26,243 bases of DNA from Caldisphaera sp046536515 (GTDB lineage: Archaea > Thermoproteota > Thermoprotei_A > Sulfolobales > Acidilobaceae): positions 1 through 26,243 of the forward strand of contig NZ_JAWDMQ010000020.1 in assembly GCF_046536515.1 (NCBI RefSeq). The letters run 5' to 3'. Positions 1 through 8,092 of this stretch are shown in pieces (the first letter of the stretch is position 1; each line of letters opens with the position of its first letter). The notes beneath the pieces were generated by a model, which searched no databases, was not told where the DNA came from, and saw nothing but the letters and a program-made list of their open reading frames with translations. The translations under genes and the position numbers were made by a program.

Positions 1-114
1 ACCTATTGTCGTCTTTCCAGTACCAGGATTTCCTGCTACCAGTATTATTGATCCTCTGTATATTTGGTTTAAAATATCGTCGAGGCCTTTAATTCCTAGC
101 TTTGTTAAAGACAA
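1..114 (-). CDS. KaiC/RecA-like ATPase, N-terminal part (cut by window edge)
   Basis: Only the first 38 codons are in the window; the rest lies beyond base 1. The protein begins MSLTKLGIKGLDDIL, followed by a Walker A P-loop, GNPGTGKTT, at about residues 28-36. A short 'G-I-x-G-L-D-x-I' lead followed by 'GSIILVAGNPGTGKT' is typical of archaeal KaiC-like RecA-superfamily ATPases, so ATP binding is near certain while the partner and role are unknown. I chose the TTG at 114 because a GGTG motif lies 6 nt before it; an in-frame GTG at 123 is an alternative without a good ribosome site. An AT-rich box near 150-161 could be its promoter. RadA or another P-loop protein cannot be excluded from so short a piece. 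Confidence 0.7.
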   Translation of the reverse strand, partial: MSLTKLGIKGLDDILNQIYRGSIILVAGNPGTGKTTIG

Positions 115-173
115 TATCCACACCTTTTTATTTTATATGATAAGAGGCTAAAATATTTAAGTGGGTTTAGGTC

Positions 174-573
174 TCATAGGGCTTGATAACGTTTGATACC
201 AAGCTCTACGCCCTTGGACTTCATGGAAGTCATGGGGAAATGCCCATTCACACCCCTCCGCCCCTTTAGCGGGATAACCTCAACCTACATCAGTCATATT
301 CCACGGATGTGGGAAAACCCACACATCTTGAGTTAAATGTTTAATGATGCATTTAGATGCCTATCTAAAGTGAAACCACACCTCTCACTTTTAAGTTCTA
401 CTAACCTTTCGGGAAACCCATCACATCTGGGCAAAACTTAGATGTGAGGTAAGGGTTCACTTCTTTAACAAAAGAGCCATAAAGCGGGCCTTATATTTAA
501 GCACGTGGTGAATTGTTTTCCATACAGTTCTAGAAATCCTTTTAGATAACTTGTCGTTAGCTTCTTCAAACAT
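174..573 (-). pseudogene. tnpB: TnpB C-terminal fragment (RuvC/zinc-finger end), broken
   Basis: Piecing frames together gives EANDKLSKRISRTVWKTIHH, then VLKYKARF, VNPYLTSKFCP, RC and CGFTLDRHLNASLNI. This is the end of TnpB: the zinc-finger cysteines and the last RuvC aspartate in DRHLNAS. At least two frameshifts (near the codons for KARFMALL and after FCP) and several stops break it. The tail has VEVIPLKGRR followed by a GC-rich segment that resembles the region downstream of the intact tnpB at 16471 (shared TGAAGTCCA), probably the right-end RNA scaffold. An ATG at 573 lies directly after the tnpA fragment's stop. Confidence 0.65.
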
Positions 574-677
574 TTATTTATTTCCTGGAGTTACCACTGG
601 TCTTATGTAGCCCTTCTTAACGTAATCTCTCAATGTAATATAGCTAATGACGAGTTTTTCACAAACCTTTTAGGCAT
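574..677 (-). pseudogene. tnpA: IS607 TnpA (serine recombinase) N-terminal HTH fragment
   Basis: Conceptual translation gives KLVISYITLRDYVKKGYIRP, then VVTPGNK and a stop. This is the MerR-like helix-turn-helix that begins IS607-family serine recombinases (pattern: layer of 'S-x-x-T-L-R-x-Y-x-x-K-G-x-I-x-P-x-x-T-P-G'). The normal GGHRR continuation is replaced by a stop, and the ATG at 675-677 is one base out of frame with the helix-turn-helix. The catalytic serine domain is absent. Identification rests on motif memory, not on a search. Confidence 0.65.
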
Positions 678-835
678 AATCAATTCTGATCCAAATTAAA
701 TAGTTAATATAAAACCTTATTAACATATATGGAAATCAAAAAAGTTATAGAGGGCTCAGACCTGCGTGGGTATATCATTATTTTATCAACCCTTTCGAGC
801 TTCCTCACAGCCCATTAATATTTTATTGAAAATAA

Positions 836-1642
836 CTAATAACTCTCAATGCAACGATACATTTTATTATATGCTGACTTTATTTCTTTTTCGCTGTAAT
901 TTAAATAAATCTTGTTTAATGTGCTAATTCTTTTCTTGTCGTTTAATAATTCTAATAAGACTTTTCTATAATTCTTTAAAATATCTTTAACTTCTTGTTG
1001 TTTTAATATATAATTGGCAAAGTCTGAAGAATCATTTAAAATGGATAAATAATGATTCTTTAAATATTTAAATGTGGTCCCTGATAATTTTTCCACCATA
1101 TTTTTATCATAGAATGATAATATTCTGTTAACTGATAAACCGATTATATAAGATAACCCTATAGTTAATGCAATTATTTCATCATGAGTTTTATAATCTA
1201 CATAAAAAGTATTGAATCCTATATTTGAAAATAAATTTTCAACGAGCTTCGATCCATCATTTTTGCTAATAGGAATTATTGCTATATAATGTTTTTTTGG
1301 ATCTTTTATTCCGCTTCCAAATAATGGGTGTACACTGCTCAACAAAACATTAGAAGAGAATTTATTATAATAATTTATTAATTCTTTTTTAAAAGTAGAT
1401 ATATCAAAAATTAACTTATTATTTAAATTTCCATTATTAGACATTTTAGCCAATTTATTAATAATTTTTTTACTACTGTCATGGCTTGCCGATATCATTA
1501 TGTAATCACTATCTTTTATTAATTTTTTAAAGCTTATTGATTTTATTTTTAAATCATTTATCATAACATCATATCCTTCTTTTTCGAAAAGCCTATTAAA
1601 AAGTTGTCCCATTTTACCATAGCCTATGATTCCTATTTTCAT
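836..1642 (-). CDS. tyrA: Prephenate dehydrogenase (TyrA family)
   Basis: 268 residues. The N-terminus is a Rossmann NAD(P)-binding fold with GYGKMG (GxGxxG) at residues 7-12 and an acidic residue at the end of the second strand (IND, 28-30). HPLFG at 105-109 matches the HPMFG substrate-site signature of prephenate/arogenate dehydrogenases. There is no ACT or chorismate-mutase domain, so it is the short form. It would oxidatively decarboxylate prephenate (or arogenate) in tyrosine synthesis. The ATG is preceded by AAGGCGAG at 3 nt. It is the last gene of a minus-strand operon with aroQ and an aminotransferase, 18 bp after the latter's stop, which supports the assignment. Whether it prefers prephenate or arogenate cannot be read from the sequence. 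Confidence 0.85.
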   Translation of the reverse strand: MKIGIIGYGKMGQLFNRLFEKEGYDVMINDLKIKSISFKKLIKDSDYIMISASHDSSKKIINKLAKMSNNGNLNNKLIFDISTFKKELINYYNKFSSNVLLSSVHPLFGSGIKDPKKHYIAIIPISKNDGSKLVENLFSNIGFNTFYVDYKTHDEIIALTIGLSYIIGLSVNRILSFYDKNMVEKLSGTTFKYLKNHYLSILNDSSDFANYILKQQEVKDILKNYRKVLLELLNDKKRISTLNKIYLNYSEKEIKSAYNKMYRCIESY

Positions 1643-1660
1643 TTTCTCGCCTTAGATATT

Positions 1661-2734
1661 TTAGTTAATGTATTTTCCTACATCAAGTTCTTCAACTGAT
1701 TCATTTATTAATTCAGCAGCTAATGGTATGTTTTCTTCTTTAGTTGTTAGTGAAACCCTGATGAAATTTTCAAATTCTCTTCCAAAAGCCTCTCCAGGAA
1801 ATATTCCTAGACCTTTTTTTGCTAAAGCATATGCAAGTTCAGTTCCAGATAAACCATTGAGTTTTAGAAATACATAAAAAGTACCTGATGGTCTTATATA
1901 AACGAATTTTTTATTATTAATTTTATTTAAAAATAAGGTAAGTCTTTTATAATAAGTATTTTTAACTTGATCCGCAATAGATTCCCACATTTCTAAAGCC
2001 TTTATAGCTGCTCTTTGAGAAAACTTAGGAACAGAAGTTATGTTAGCCTTGATAAATTCACCTATTTTGTTTATTAGCTGTTTATCTCCAACAGCATAAC
2101 CTAATCTAAGCCCAGGCATCGAAAATGTCTTTGAAAAACTAAAAACTGATACGGAATTCTGTAGAATGAAATCTGTTAATTTAAATCTGAATCCATCAAA
2201 AACAATATCTCTATAGGCTTCATCGGAGACTATGGTTAAGTTTTTCTCTAAAGATATATCAATTAATTCTTTTACCTTTTTTTGGGTTATAACTTTTCCT
2301 GTAGGATTATTCGGATAGTTTATTATTAGCGTTGCATCATTTTCTGCCTTATTAAAATCTGGCTCCCAGGATTCTTCAAATTTAGTGTTTATAATAGAAA
2401 CCTGTTTTTTAAATAAATTGGCTGAAAATTCGTATCCAGACCAATAGGGTGATATTAAATTAACCTTTTTTGAAAACAATATCAATGATGATATAGCCGC
2501 TTTAGATCCAGGGGTTATTATTACGTTATCAATATCAACTTTATGATATTCAGCGATGATATCTCTTAATTCATCTAACCCTTTATATGGTGCGTACCCT
2601 AAATCTTTAATGTTTTTAATCAATTCATTAATTATCACATCGTTTGGTTCTATATCAGGATCTCCTGCATCCATTCTTATTTTTGCTTTATTTTTACTTA
2701 GTTCACTAAAGAACTCATATATATCAAACTTCAT
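1661..2734 (-). CDS. PLP aminotransferase, class I/II (aromatic/prephenate type by context)
   Basis: 357 residues from the ATG at 2734. Fold-type I aminotransferase: YPNNPTG at 140-146, DEAY at 171-174, the PLP lysine in SFSKTFSMPGLRLGY (K202), and a carboxylate-binding arginine in FIRVSLT (R326). It sits between aroQ and tyrA, so the likely substrate is an aromatic acid: transamination of prephenate to arogenate, or of hydroxyphenylpyruvate/phenylpyruvate. The ATG has AAGGTGG 5 nt upstream; a GTG at 2743 is in frame but lies inside that ribosome site. The gene overlaps the end of aroQ by 11 nt, suggesting translational coupling. General aspartate aminotransferase activity is an alternative. 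Confidence 0.85.
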   Translation of the reverse strand: MKFDIYEFFSELSKNKAKIRMDAGDPDIEPNDVIINELIKNIKDLGYAPYKGLDELRDIIAEYHKVDIDNVIITPGSKAAISSLILFSKKVNLISPYWSGYEFSANLFKKQVSIINTKFEESWEPDFNKAENDATLIINYPNNPTGKVITQKKVKELIDISLEKNLTIVSDEAYRDIVFDGFRFKLTDFILQNSVSVFSFSKTFSMPGLRLGYAVGDKQLINKIGEFIKANITSVPKFSQRAAIKALEMWESIADQVKNTYYKRLTLFLNKINNKKFVYIRPSGTFYVFLKLNGLSGTELAYALAKKGLGIFPGEAFGREFENFIRVSLTTKEENIPLAAELINESVEELDVGKYIN

Positions 2735-2978
2735 CGTAACCACCTTGTGCTTTTTTGCATATGTCTATTATTTCTTTGTATATCCCCTTAAAATCCCCTG
2801 CTCTCGATAAAATTTCCATTTCTCTTTTTTCATCTGTTATTTTTATTTTATTTAATTTCTTTATTTTTCCTATTTCTCTACAAACAGATATCCTTTCATC
2901 CAATAGACTAATTATTTGCTTATCTATCTCATCTATTTTGTTTCTTAAAATTCTAAGGTCTTCTGTCTCAGTTTCCAT
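2724..2978 (-). CDS. aroQ: Chorismate mutase, AroQ class
   Basis: 84 residues from the ATG at 2978, the usual size of a stand-alone AroQ helical dimer. LRxxIDEIDKQIISLLDER at the start, then R-x-x-IG-x-x-K and a final helix ending in QGGYDEV fit the family (catalytic Arg in the LRILRNKIDEID helix, Lys in IGKIKK, Arg/Glu in DEKREMEIL). It converts chorismate to prephenate in the cytoplasm, feeding the downstream aminotransferase and tyrA. GGTGA lies 5 nt upstream of the ATG; an in-frame GTG at 2987 is part of that site and is less likely. AT-rich boxes at about 2994-3012 may form the operon promoter. Confidence 0.88.
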   Translation of the reverse strand: METETEDLRILRNKIDEIDKQIISLLDERISVCREIGKIKKLNKIKITDEKREMEILSRAGDFKGIYKEIIDICKKAQGGYDEV

Positions 2979-2987
2979 TAAGATCAC

Positions 2988-3367
2988 CTTTTAAAATATT
3001 TTTAAAATTATTGTAATTAACTAAATTTTTAAAATAGACTACCTTTAAAGGATAAAAATTACGATAGATCAATATTGGTATTCCATCACATCTCCCCACT
3101 AATATCTTTAAGGGACAGATATTTATATTTTCCTATTAAATTCCCACATATTAAATTTTTTTATAAAAAATACTATAATTAATTTGCTGAAGTTAATAAA
3201 ATGGTAAATTTAACAAAAAATTATGAAATAAAGAAAGATTTTAATTTCATAGCTTTCATTTTTAAATCAAAAAAGCATACTAATATATAACAGAAAACTA
3301 ATAAAATGTAATGGGATGTCCGAAAAAGGCTATCTGAGAATATGATGATAGTCTGGAGCAGGGAACC
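2988..3367. other. Intergenic region between the aroQ operon and the LysN-type aminotransferase
   Basis: About 380 bp without a convincing gene. The part next to aroQ is AT-rich and holds likely promoter boxes for the operon. Bases 3311-3366 are less AT-rich and contain a weak hairpin (CTATC at 3333-3337 with GATAG near 3350), just past the stop of the minus-strand aminotransferase. It could be a 3' UTR or a small RNA, but I cannot assign a class. Confidence 0.4.
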
Positions 3368-3368
3368 A

Positions 3369-4580
3369 TTACTTTATGGTTTCTTTTGCAGTTTCTCCAA
3401 TTATTTTAATTCCTTCTTTAAGCTTATCAACGCTTGGATAACTGAAGTTCACTCTCATAGCATTTGAACCGCTTCCATCTGCAAAGAAGTTCCTTCCAGG
3501 AACATATGCTACACCTCTTTCAATAGCTTTTGGAAGCATCTCGCTAGTATCTACTTCTTTAGGCAAATAAACAAATGCAAATAGACCTCCCTTAGGTTTA
3601 TACCACTCTGAACCGCTTGGCATGTATTCTTCCAAAGATTCTAAAAGTACATCCCTTTTCTTCCTATAAACTTTTCTAGCATTTTCTATTGTTTCATCAA
3701 CTACACCTTCTTTTATAGCATACATAGCAATATATTGGGATAAAGTACTAGGATTTATGGCCGTTATTGTTATCATAGACTCTATAGCGTCTGTTATAGA
3801 TTTGTTTGCTATAATATATCCTAACCTTAAACCTGGTGCAAGTATTTTACTAAAAGTACCCATGTAAATTACTCTTCCTTCTGTATCTAATGTTTTTAAG
3901 CTGGTAAACCTTTTGTCTGTATCAAATACAAAGAATCCATAAGGATCATCTTCTATAATTAATATATCATATTTATTTGCAATTTCTATTAGTTGTTTTC
4001 TTCTATCATCGCTCATAATAACTCCTGTTGGATTATGGCTTGTTGCAACCGTATATATTGCTTTTATCTTTTTTCCTGAGTCCTTAGCCTTTTTGATTTC
4101 TTTTTCTATCATTTCAACTTTCATTCCATCTTCGTCTAATGGTATTGAAATAAAATTAGCTCCAAAAAATCTAAATGCGTTTAGTGCAGCAAGGTATGTT
4201 GGCGCTTCCACTATAATATTATCTCCAGGATCTATTAATGATAGACCTATTAAGTATATTGCTTCTTGGCTACCTGTTGTTACCGCAACTCTATCGTCTT
4301 CATTAACCTTAATCCCCTTTGAAAGCGCAAATGATGCAACTGAGTTTCTAAAAGGAGTGACACCTAAAGTTGGTGAATATTGCAATGCACTATCTCCTAA
4401 ATCTTCCAAGACCCTTTTAGCTATACCTGCTAATTGTTGTTTTGGGAAAACTTCTGGCCCTGGCAAGCCTCCCGCTAAGCTTATTATGCTTTTTCCTTCT
4501 GTTAATGTTAGGATTTCCCTGATTTCAGAAGGCCTCAAAGACTGTGATCTATAAGATATTTTACCTGAATAATCTACCAA
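3369..4580 (-). CDS. PLP aminotransferase of the LysN/2-aminoadipate (MocR-like) type
   Basis: 403 residues. AGGLPGPEVFP near residues 36-46, ALQYSPTLG (66-73), HNPTG (182-186), EDDPYG (210-215), PLP lysine K245 in GTFSKILAPGLRLGY and AMRVNFSYP near the end fit the family of archaeal 2-aminoadipate / aromatic / branched-chain aminotransferases related to LysN. Such enzymes are broad; lysine synthesis via the amino-adipate carrier path is one possibility but no lys genes are next to it. The start is TTG at 4580 with GGTG 8 nt upstream. Its last 39 codons plus stop occur again, base for base, at 26124-26243. It is a single-gene unit between the aroQ operon and a divergent tRNA. Confidence 0.85.
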   Translation of the reverse strand: MVDYSGKISYRSQSLRPSEIREILTLTEGKSIISLAGGLPGPEVFPKQQLAGIAKRVLEDLGDSALQYSPTLGVTPFRNSVASFALSKGIKVNEDDRVAVTTGSQEAIYLIGLSLIDPGDNIIVEAPTYLAALNAFRFFGANFISIPLDEDGMKVEMIEKEIKKAKDSGKKIKAIYTVATSHNPTGVIMSDDRRKQLIEIANKYDILIIEDDPYGFFVFDTDKRFTSLKTLDTEGRVIYMGTFSKILAPGLRLGYIIANKSITDAIESMITITAINPSTLSQYIAMYAIKEGVVDETIENARKVYRKKRDVLLESLEEYMPSGSEWYKPKGGLFAFVYLPKEVDTSEMLPKAIERGVAYVPGRNFFADGSGSNAMRVNFSYPSVDKLKEGIKIIGETAKETIK

Positions 4581-4711
4581 CTCTTCTGCACCAAAGTTAA
4601 CAGGTAAGAAAAGATTTAAATCTATTAATGATTAGTAAAACATGTTATGTAAACTATTTATAATGAACACATGGTGGGATACATATACCTAATTCATTGA
4701 GTAAAAGATTA

Positions 4712-4727
4712 AAGTAGTTTTAAAAAT
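4712..4727 (+). promoter_or_regulatory. Probable TATA region of the tRNA gene
   Basis: An AT-rich box containing TTTTAAAA (4718-4725) lies about 20 nt before the mature tRNA 5' end, with purines upstream that could serve as BRE. Position is a little close for a TATA-centre at -27, so the assignment is tentative. Confidence 0.35.
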
Positions 4728-4740
4728 TAGAAAAGAATGG

Positions 4741-4838
4741 GCCGCCGTAGCTCAGTAGGTAGAGCGCTGGCCTCGTATGTGAAAAACCGAAATCGCAGAG
4801 AAAGCCAGTGGTCGCGGGTTCAAGTCCCGCCGGCGGCT
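4741..4838 (+). tRNA. tRNA-Thr (anticodon CGU) with a 25-nt intron
   Basis: Cloverleaf read directly: acceptor stem GCCGCCG (4741-4747) with CGGCGGC (4831-4837); D stem GCTC (4750-4753) with GAGC (4762-4765); anticodon stem CTGGC (4767-4771) with GCCAG (4804-4808); T arm GCGGG (4814-4818) with CCCGC (4826-4830); discriminator T at 4838. The spliced loop is C-T-CGT-A-A, anticodon CGT at 4774-4776. The intron is 4778-4802, at the canonical 37/38 site. A relaxed bulge-helix-bulge can be drawn: CTC (4772-4774) with GAG (4798-4800), bulges TA/T and AA/A, and an inner helix GTG (4779-4781) with CGC (4794-4796). CCA is not encoded. Confidence 0.93.
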
Positions 4839-4894
4839 TTTAAAAAAGTAAACGTTTTATTTTTCTAACTCAGCATTAATGCTGAGGCAAGAAA

Positions 4895-5623
4895 ATGGCT
4901 GCAAAACTACTATTTCAGATAGATTCATATATGAAAGAGTTCGAAGGAGTTGTTACAAAAATAGATGGTAACAAGGTGTATTTGAATCAAACGGCTTTTC
5001 ATCCAGGCCCTTTTGGAGGATTAGCGGCAGACACAGGCTTTATTGAATTAAAGAAGAATACGCACAAAATTAAAGTTTTAGACGTTAAAATGGAGGAAAA
5101 TGAAGAAGTTGCCCATTATTTGGAAAATACTGATAACATTTCATTAGGTGATGAAATAAAAGGCTACATAGATTGGGAAAAAAGATACACAATGATGAAA
5201 TTACATACAGCTAGCCATATACTTTCTTCTGTTATGTATAATAAGTATGGAGCCAAAATTACGGGGGGTCACATAGATTACGAATCAGCTAAAGACGACT
5301 TTGATTTAACTAATGTAAGTGATTGGAAAAAAGCATTATTAGATGCCGTAGAAGAGACTAATAATTTAATTAAAAAGTGTGTTGAGGTTAAAATCTATTG
5401 GCTGCCTAGAGATGAAGCAATGAAGATACCTGGGATAATAAAGCTAGCAGAAAAGATGCCTCCAAGCGTTGATAAGTTTAGGGTAGTTGAGATTACAGGC
5501 ATTGATCTGCAGGCAGATGGAGGTCCTCATGTTAAAAACACATGTGAGATAGGCAAGATAAAAGTTATTAATGTTGAGAATAGAGGTAAAACAAAGAAGA
5601 GAATATATTACACGGTAGGATGA
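4895..5623 (+). CDS. alaX: Alanyl-tRNA editing protein AlaX (medium type)
   Basis: 242 residues, the size of AlaX-M. It would hydrolyse Ser-tRNA(Ala) (or Gly-tRNA(Ala)) in trans. An N-terminal beta-barrel with GPFGG (38-42) resembles the glycine motif of AlaX-M; the editing core has HTASH (H104, H108) and DGGPH (D208-H212), which together make the zinc site. Aspartate 208 stands where alanyl-tRNA synthetase has cysteine, and proline replaces the threonine of GGTH; I believe Asp occurs in some archaeal AlaX proteins, but this deserves a check. GAGG precedes the ATG. The gene is the first of a plus-strand run that continues, 7 bp later, into an unknown gene and glycogen synthase; the link to glycogen looks incidental. 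Confidence 0.88.
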   Translation: MAAKLLFQIDSYMKEFEGVVTKIDGNKVYLNQTAFHPGPFGGLAADTGFIELKKNTHKIKVLDVKMEENEEVAHYLENTDNISLGDEIKGYIDWEKRYTMMKLHTASHILSSVMYNKYGAKITGGHIDYESAKDDFDLTNVSDWKKALLDAVEETNNLIKKCVEVKIYWLPRDEAMKIPGIIKLAEKMPPSVDKFRVVEITGIDLQADGGPHVKNTCEIGKIKVINVENRGKTKKRIYYTVG

Positions 5624-5630
5624 TTAAGTA

Positions 5631-6413
5631 ATGATTTCAATAAATAAAGAGAAAAATGATGAAATTTGGGCAAAAAAACTAATAGATGAATGTATTAGCA
5701 ACTATAAAGATAATGATACAGGGGGTTATATTCCAAAATGTTTAAATGAATTAAAAGATCAAATAGAAAGAGGAATTAAAAGGGAAAATATTATTTACTA
5801 TATTCTAGATTTAAAAAAATTGGCTACAGACTTATTTAACAAACTAATATTTGAATATAATTTGGAATATCAGCTGCCTTTGAATGTAAACCCTGATGAT
5901 GTAGCGATTTATGTATGGCCTTCAATATTATCTAATGGTAATAGCCTCAAGTTATATTCTCTAACATTATACAATTGGTTTTCATTTTCATTTAAAAAAG
6001 GAGATGGGAAAAGCGAACTAGAACCTGTTACATTCATTTTTAATAAGAAAAAAGATGGATATAATTTATCAATGGCATATGCAAGGGTTCATTATGATTT
6101 ATGTGAATATAATATTGATAAAATTAAAAATATAAAAATTATATTTGCAAGATATGGTCACACCCCATATATATTAGGACAAAACTATGTAAGGGTAAGA
6201 TGTCCTAAGTTAAAGCACAATTCAGCAAGGGTCGGGAGAAAATATTGGGATAGAATGTGGCTCTCAGCTGGAAACATATTTACTAGAATCACTGGAGTTA
6301 GAAAAATACAATTTAAATTTAAAAACAACTTGAAGACGTATATTCTAGGTTGCCTACCTAAGACAATGAATAATCCTTTTAAAAGCCCCATTTATCCTAT
6401 ACAATTCTTTTAA
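5631..6413 (+). CDS. Protein of unknown function, upstream of glycogen synthase
   Basis: 260 residues that I do not recognise. There is no signal peptide or obvious membrane helix. The first 85 residues look helical and charged. The rest is rich in aromatic residues and likely beta strands (for example AIYVWPSIL, LYNWFSFSF, LSMAYARVHYDL), with a basic patch (KHNSARVGRKYWDRMW) and a tail of prolines and phenylalanines. GGATGA lies 7 nt before the ATG and overlaps the alaX stop, so it is probably translated from the same message. The gene ends 33 bp before glycogen synthase; a role in polysaccharide binding or regulation is only a guess from that position. Confidence 0.7.
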   Translation: MISINKEKNDEIWAKKLIDECISNYKDNDTGGYIPKCLNELKDQIERGIKRENIIYYILDLKKLATDLFNKLIFEYNLEYQLPLNVNPDDVAIYVWPSILSNGNSLKLYSLTLYNWFSFSFKKGDGKSELEPVTFIFNKKKDGYNLSMAYARVHYDLCEYNIDKIKNIKIIFARYGHTPYILGQNYVRVRCPKLKHNSARVGRKYWDRMWLSAGNIFTRITGVRKIQFKFKNNLKTYILGCLPKTMNNPFKSPIYPIQFF

Positions 6414-6446
6414 GCCATACTAAACACAAATTAAGAGGGAAAAGAA

Positions 6447-8039
6447 TTGCAAAATTATAAACTGATAGCACCTAGAAAGATTAGAAAAGTTTGGATAATT
6501 ACTTTTGAATATTCTCCCATAGTTAAAGTAGGTGGCTTAGGAGAAGCTGTATATCAATTTTCAAGGGCATTAAGTAAGGAAGGCATAGATGTAACAATTA
6601 TAATGCCCTCGCATGGAAGGCATTTAGATTTATCAATAAGATCTAAATATAACTTTACTCCATTAAATTTTACAGCATGCGGTGAAAGAACTGGTTTAGA
6701 TGGTAAAAATTATAGTTATTGCATTGGAGCTGAAGAAGCAAATATTAATGGTATCAAGATAATATTGTTTAAAGGACTAGATTATTATACAGGCATAATT
6801 TTTGATTCATGGAACGTATATTCTAATGTAGAAGAGAAATCAGCATTACTTACAAGGTCTGTTAAGATTTTTGCATGGCATGAAAATCCACCTGATTTAA
6901 TTCACATAAATGATTGGCACACAGTATTATCTGGAATAGCATTAAGAGATGAGTTAGAAAAAAGAGGTATTTCAGTACCATTGGTTTATACTATACATTT
7001 ATCAGGATCCCCTAATTTTCCATGGCATTATGCATCTGATAAGTGGGCAGGTTTAGATAATAACTATCACAAAATATGGAAAGTTTCTAAGCATGAGCCG
7101 ATGTTATATGAAAAGCTTTGGAATCAGTTAAACGGAAATGTAGAGGCTTTCGGAGTTTATGTTTCAGATTTTATTTCTACAGTGAGCAGGTCTTATTTAA
7201 CCGAAGAGCTTTTTTCTAGATATGGAAACTGGATAGAAGGAAAATCTTGTGTTGTATATAATACTACAGATTGGGATGTTAAGAAAGTTGAAAAGTGGAT
7301 TCAAGAAAAATATGGTTTTGTTGGAAAGGAGATTGCATGGGATATTATCAAAGATTATATTAGAAGTTCAAGTTGGTCAGGTTATGACATAAACGATTCT
7401 TCAAAGGCAATAATGTTGGTTGTAGGAAGGCTTACATCTCAAAAAGGAATAGACTTAGCTATAAGAGCTTTAGATTATGCGCCTTCTGTAAATTTAGTTA
7501 TATTAGGAGTATCGGTGGGAGATTATGGATATGAACAATACATTAAGCATTTATTAGAAGAAAGAAGGGGGAGGGCAATAATAACTACTACAAAAATCCA
7601 TGAGGATGCTTATAAGGCATTATTTAGGGTATCTGCATCTTTAGTTATGCCCTCTAGATGGGAACCATTTGGATTAGTGGCTATAGAAGCATTATCTCAA
7701 GGGACTCCTGTTATAGCTAACTCTGTAGGGGGGTTAAAAGAAATAGTTGATGATATTAGAAGTGGTAAAGGGAATGGCCTGCTTGTTAAGCCTGAAGATA
7801 CTTATGAACTCGGATTAGCTATGGAATCTATTGCAAATTTAATGTGGTATATGAATTTTAATATGATACCAATGGACTCTATTAGGGATATGGCTTTGAA
7901 AAATAATATGCTTCCAGAAGAAATCAGAAGTAATGCAATAAATAAAGTTGATATGAATTTTAGAATAAATAATCAAATTGAACAATTAAAATCATGTTAT
8001 GAAAAGGCAAGAGTCATGTCTTATTATAGAACGCTTTAA
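6447..8039 (+). CDS. glgA: Glycogen synthase (GT5 family)
   Basis: 530 residues, GT-B fold. KVGGLGEA at 27-34 is the nucleotide-sugar-binding loop of the N-terminal half; HINDWH at 153-158 is the GT5 acceptor-domain motif; VGRLTSQKG (326-334) and RWEPFGLVAIEAL (404-416) form the C-terminal donor site with the catalytic glutamate E406. It transfers glucose from ADP- or UDP-glucose to the growing alpha-1,4 chain. The start is TTG with GAGGGA 6 nt upstream. The next gene is a GH57 glycosidase 53 bp downstream, and a nucleotidyltransferase that could make the donor is about 10 kb away (18013), so the window holds much of a glycogen pathway. Confidence 0.93.
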   Translation: MQNYKLIAPRKIRKVWIITFEYSPIVKVGGLGEAVYQFSRALSKEGIDVTIIMPSHGRHLDLSIRSKYNFTPLNFTACGERTGLDGKNYSYCIGAEEANINGIKIILFKGLDYYTGIIFDSWNVYSNVEEKSALLTRSVKIFAWHENPPDLIHINDWHTVLSGIALRDELEKRGISVPLVYTIHLSGSPNFPWHYASDKWAGLDNNYHKIWKVSKHEPMLYEKLWNQLNGNVEAFGVYVSDFISTVSRSYLTEELFSRYGNWIEGKSCVVYNTTDWDVKKVEKWIQEKYGFVGKEIAWDIIKDYIRSSSWSGYDINDSSKAIMLVVGRLTSQKGIDLAIRALDYAPSVNLVILGVSVGDYGYEQYIKHLLEERRGRAIITTTKIHEDAYKALFRVSASLVMPSRWEPFGLVAIEALSQGTPVIANSVGGLKEIVDDIRSGKGNGLLVKPEDTYELGLAMESIANLMWYMNFNMIPMDSIRDMALKNNMLPEEIRSNAINKVDMNFRINNQIEQLKSCYEKARVMSYYRTL

Positions 8040-8092
8040 TAGAAAATAAATTTTATAATTCTTAATAACATTAAATAAACAAGGTGCTTGCT

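Larger units (their letters stand above)
174..677 (-). mobile_element. Internally deleted IS607-type transposon remnant
   Basis: Read on the minus strand, this stretch holds the start of an IS607 serine-recombinase gene (574-677) followed at once by the last third of a tnpB gene (174-573). The tnpA-then-tnpB order is that of intact IS607 elements, so the middle of the element (the recombinase catalytic domain and most of TnpB) has been lost. Both pieces carry frameshifts and stops, so the remnant is dead. Its GC content is higher than its surroundings. The exact ends are not visible; no target duplication is expected for this family. Confidence 0.7.

Noticed and set aside
729..818. 29-codon ORF starting MEIKKVIEGSDLRGYI
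   Set aside because: There is an AT-rich box upstream and the end looks faintly like a transporter N-terminus, but it is short, has no ribosome site and may be chance or a decayed gene.
3311..3366. Possible C/D-box small RNA (CTGA at 3336 followed by ATGATGA)
   Set aside because: D'-like and C'-like boxes are well spaced, but no outer C box or D box can be found, so the RNA class is not supported.
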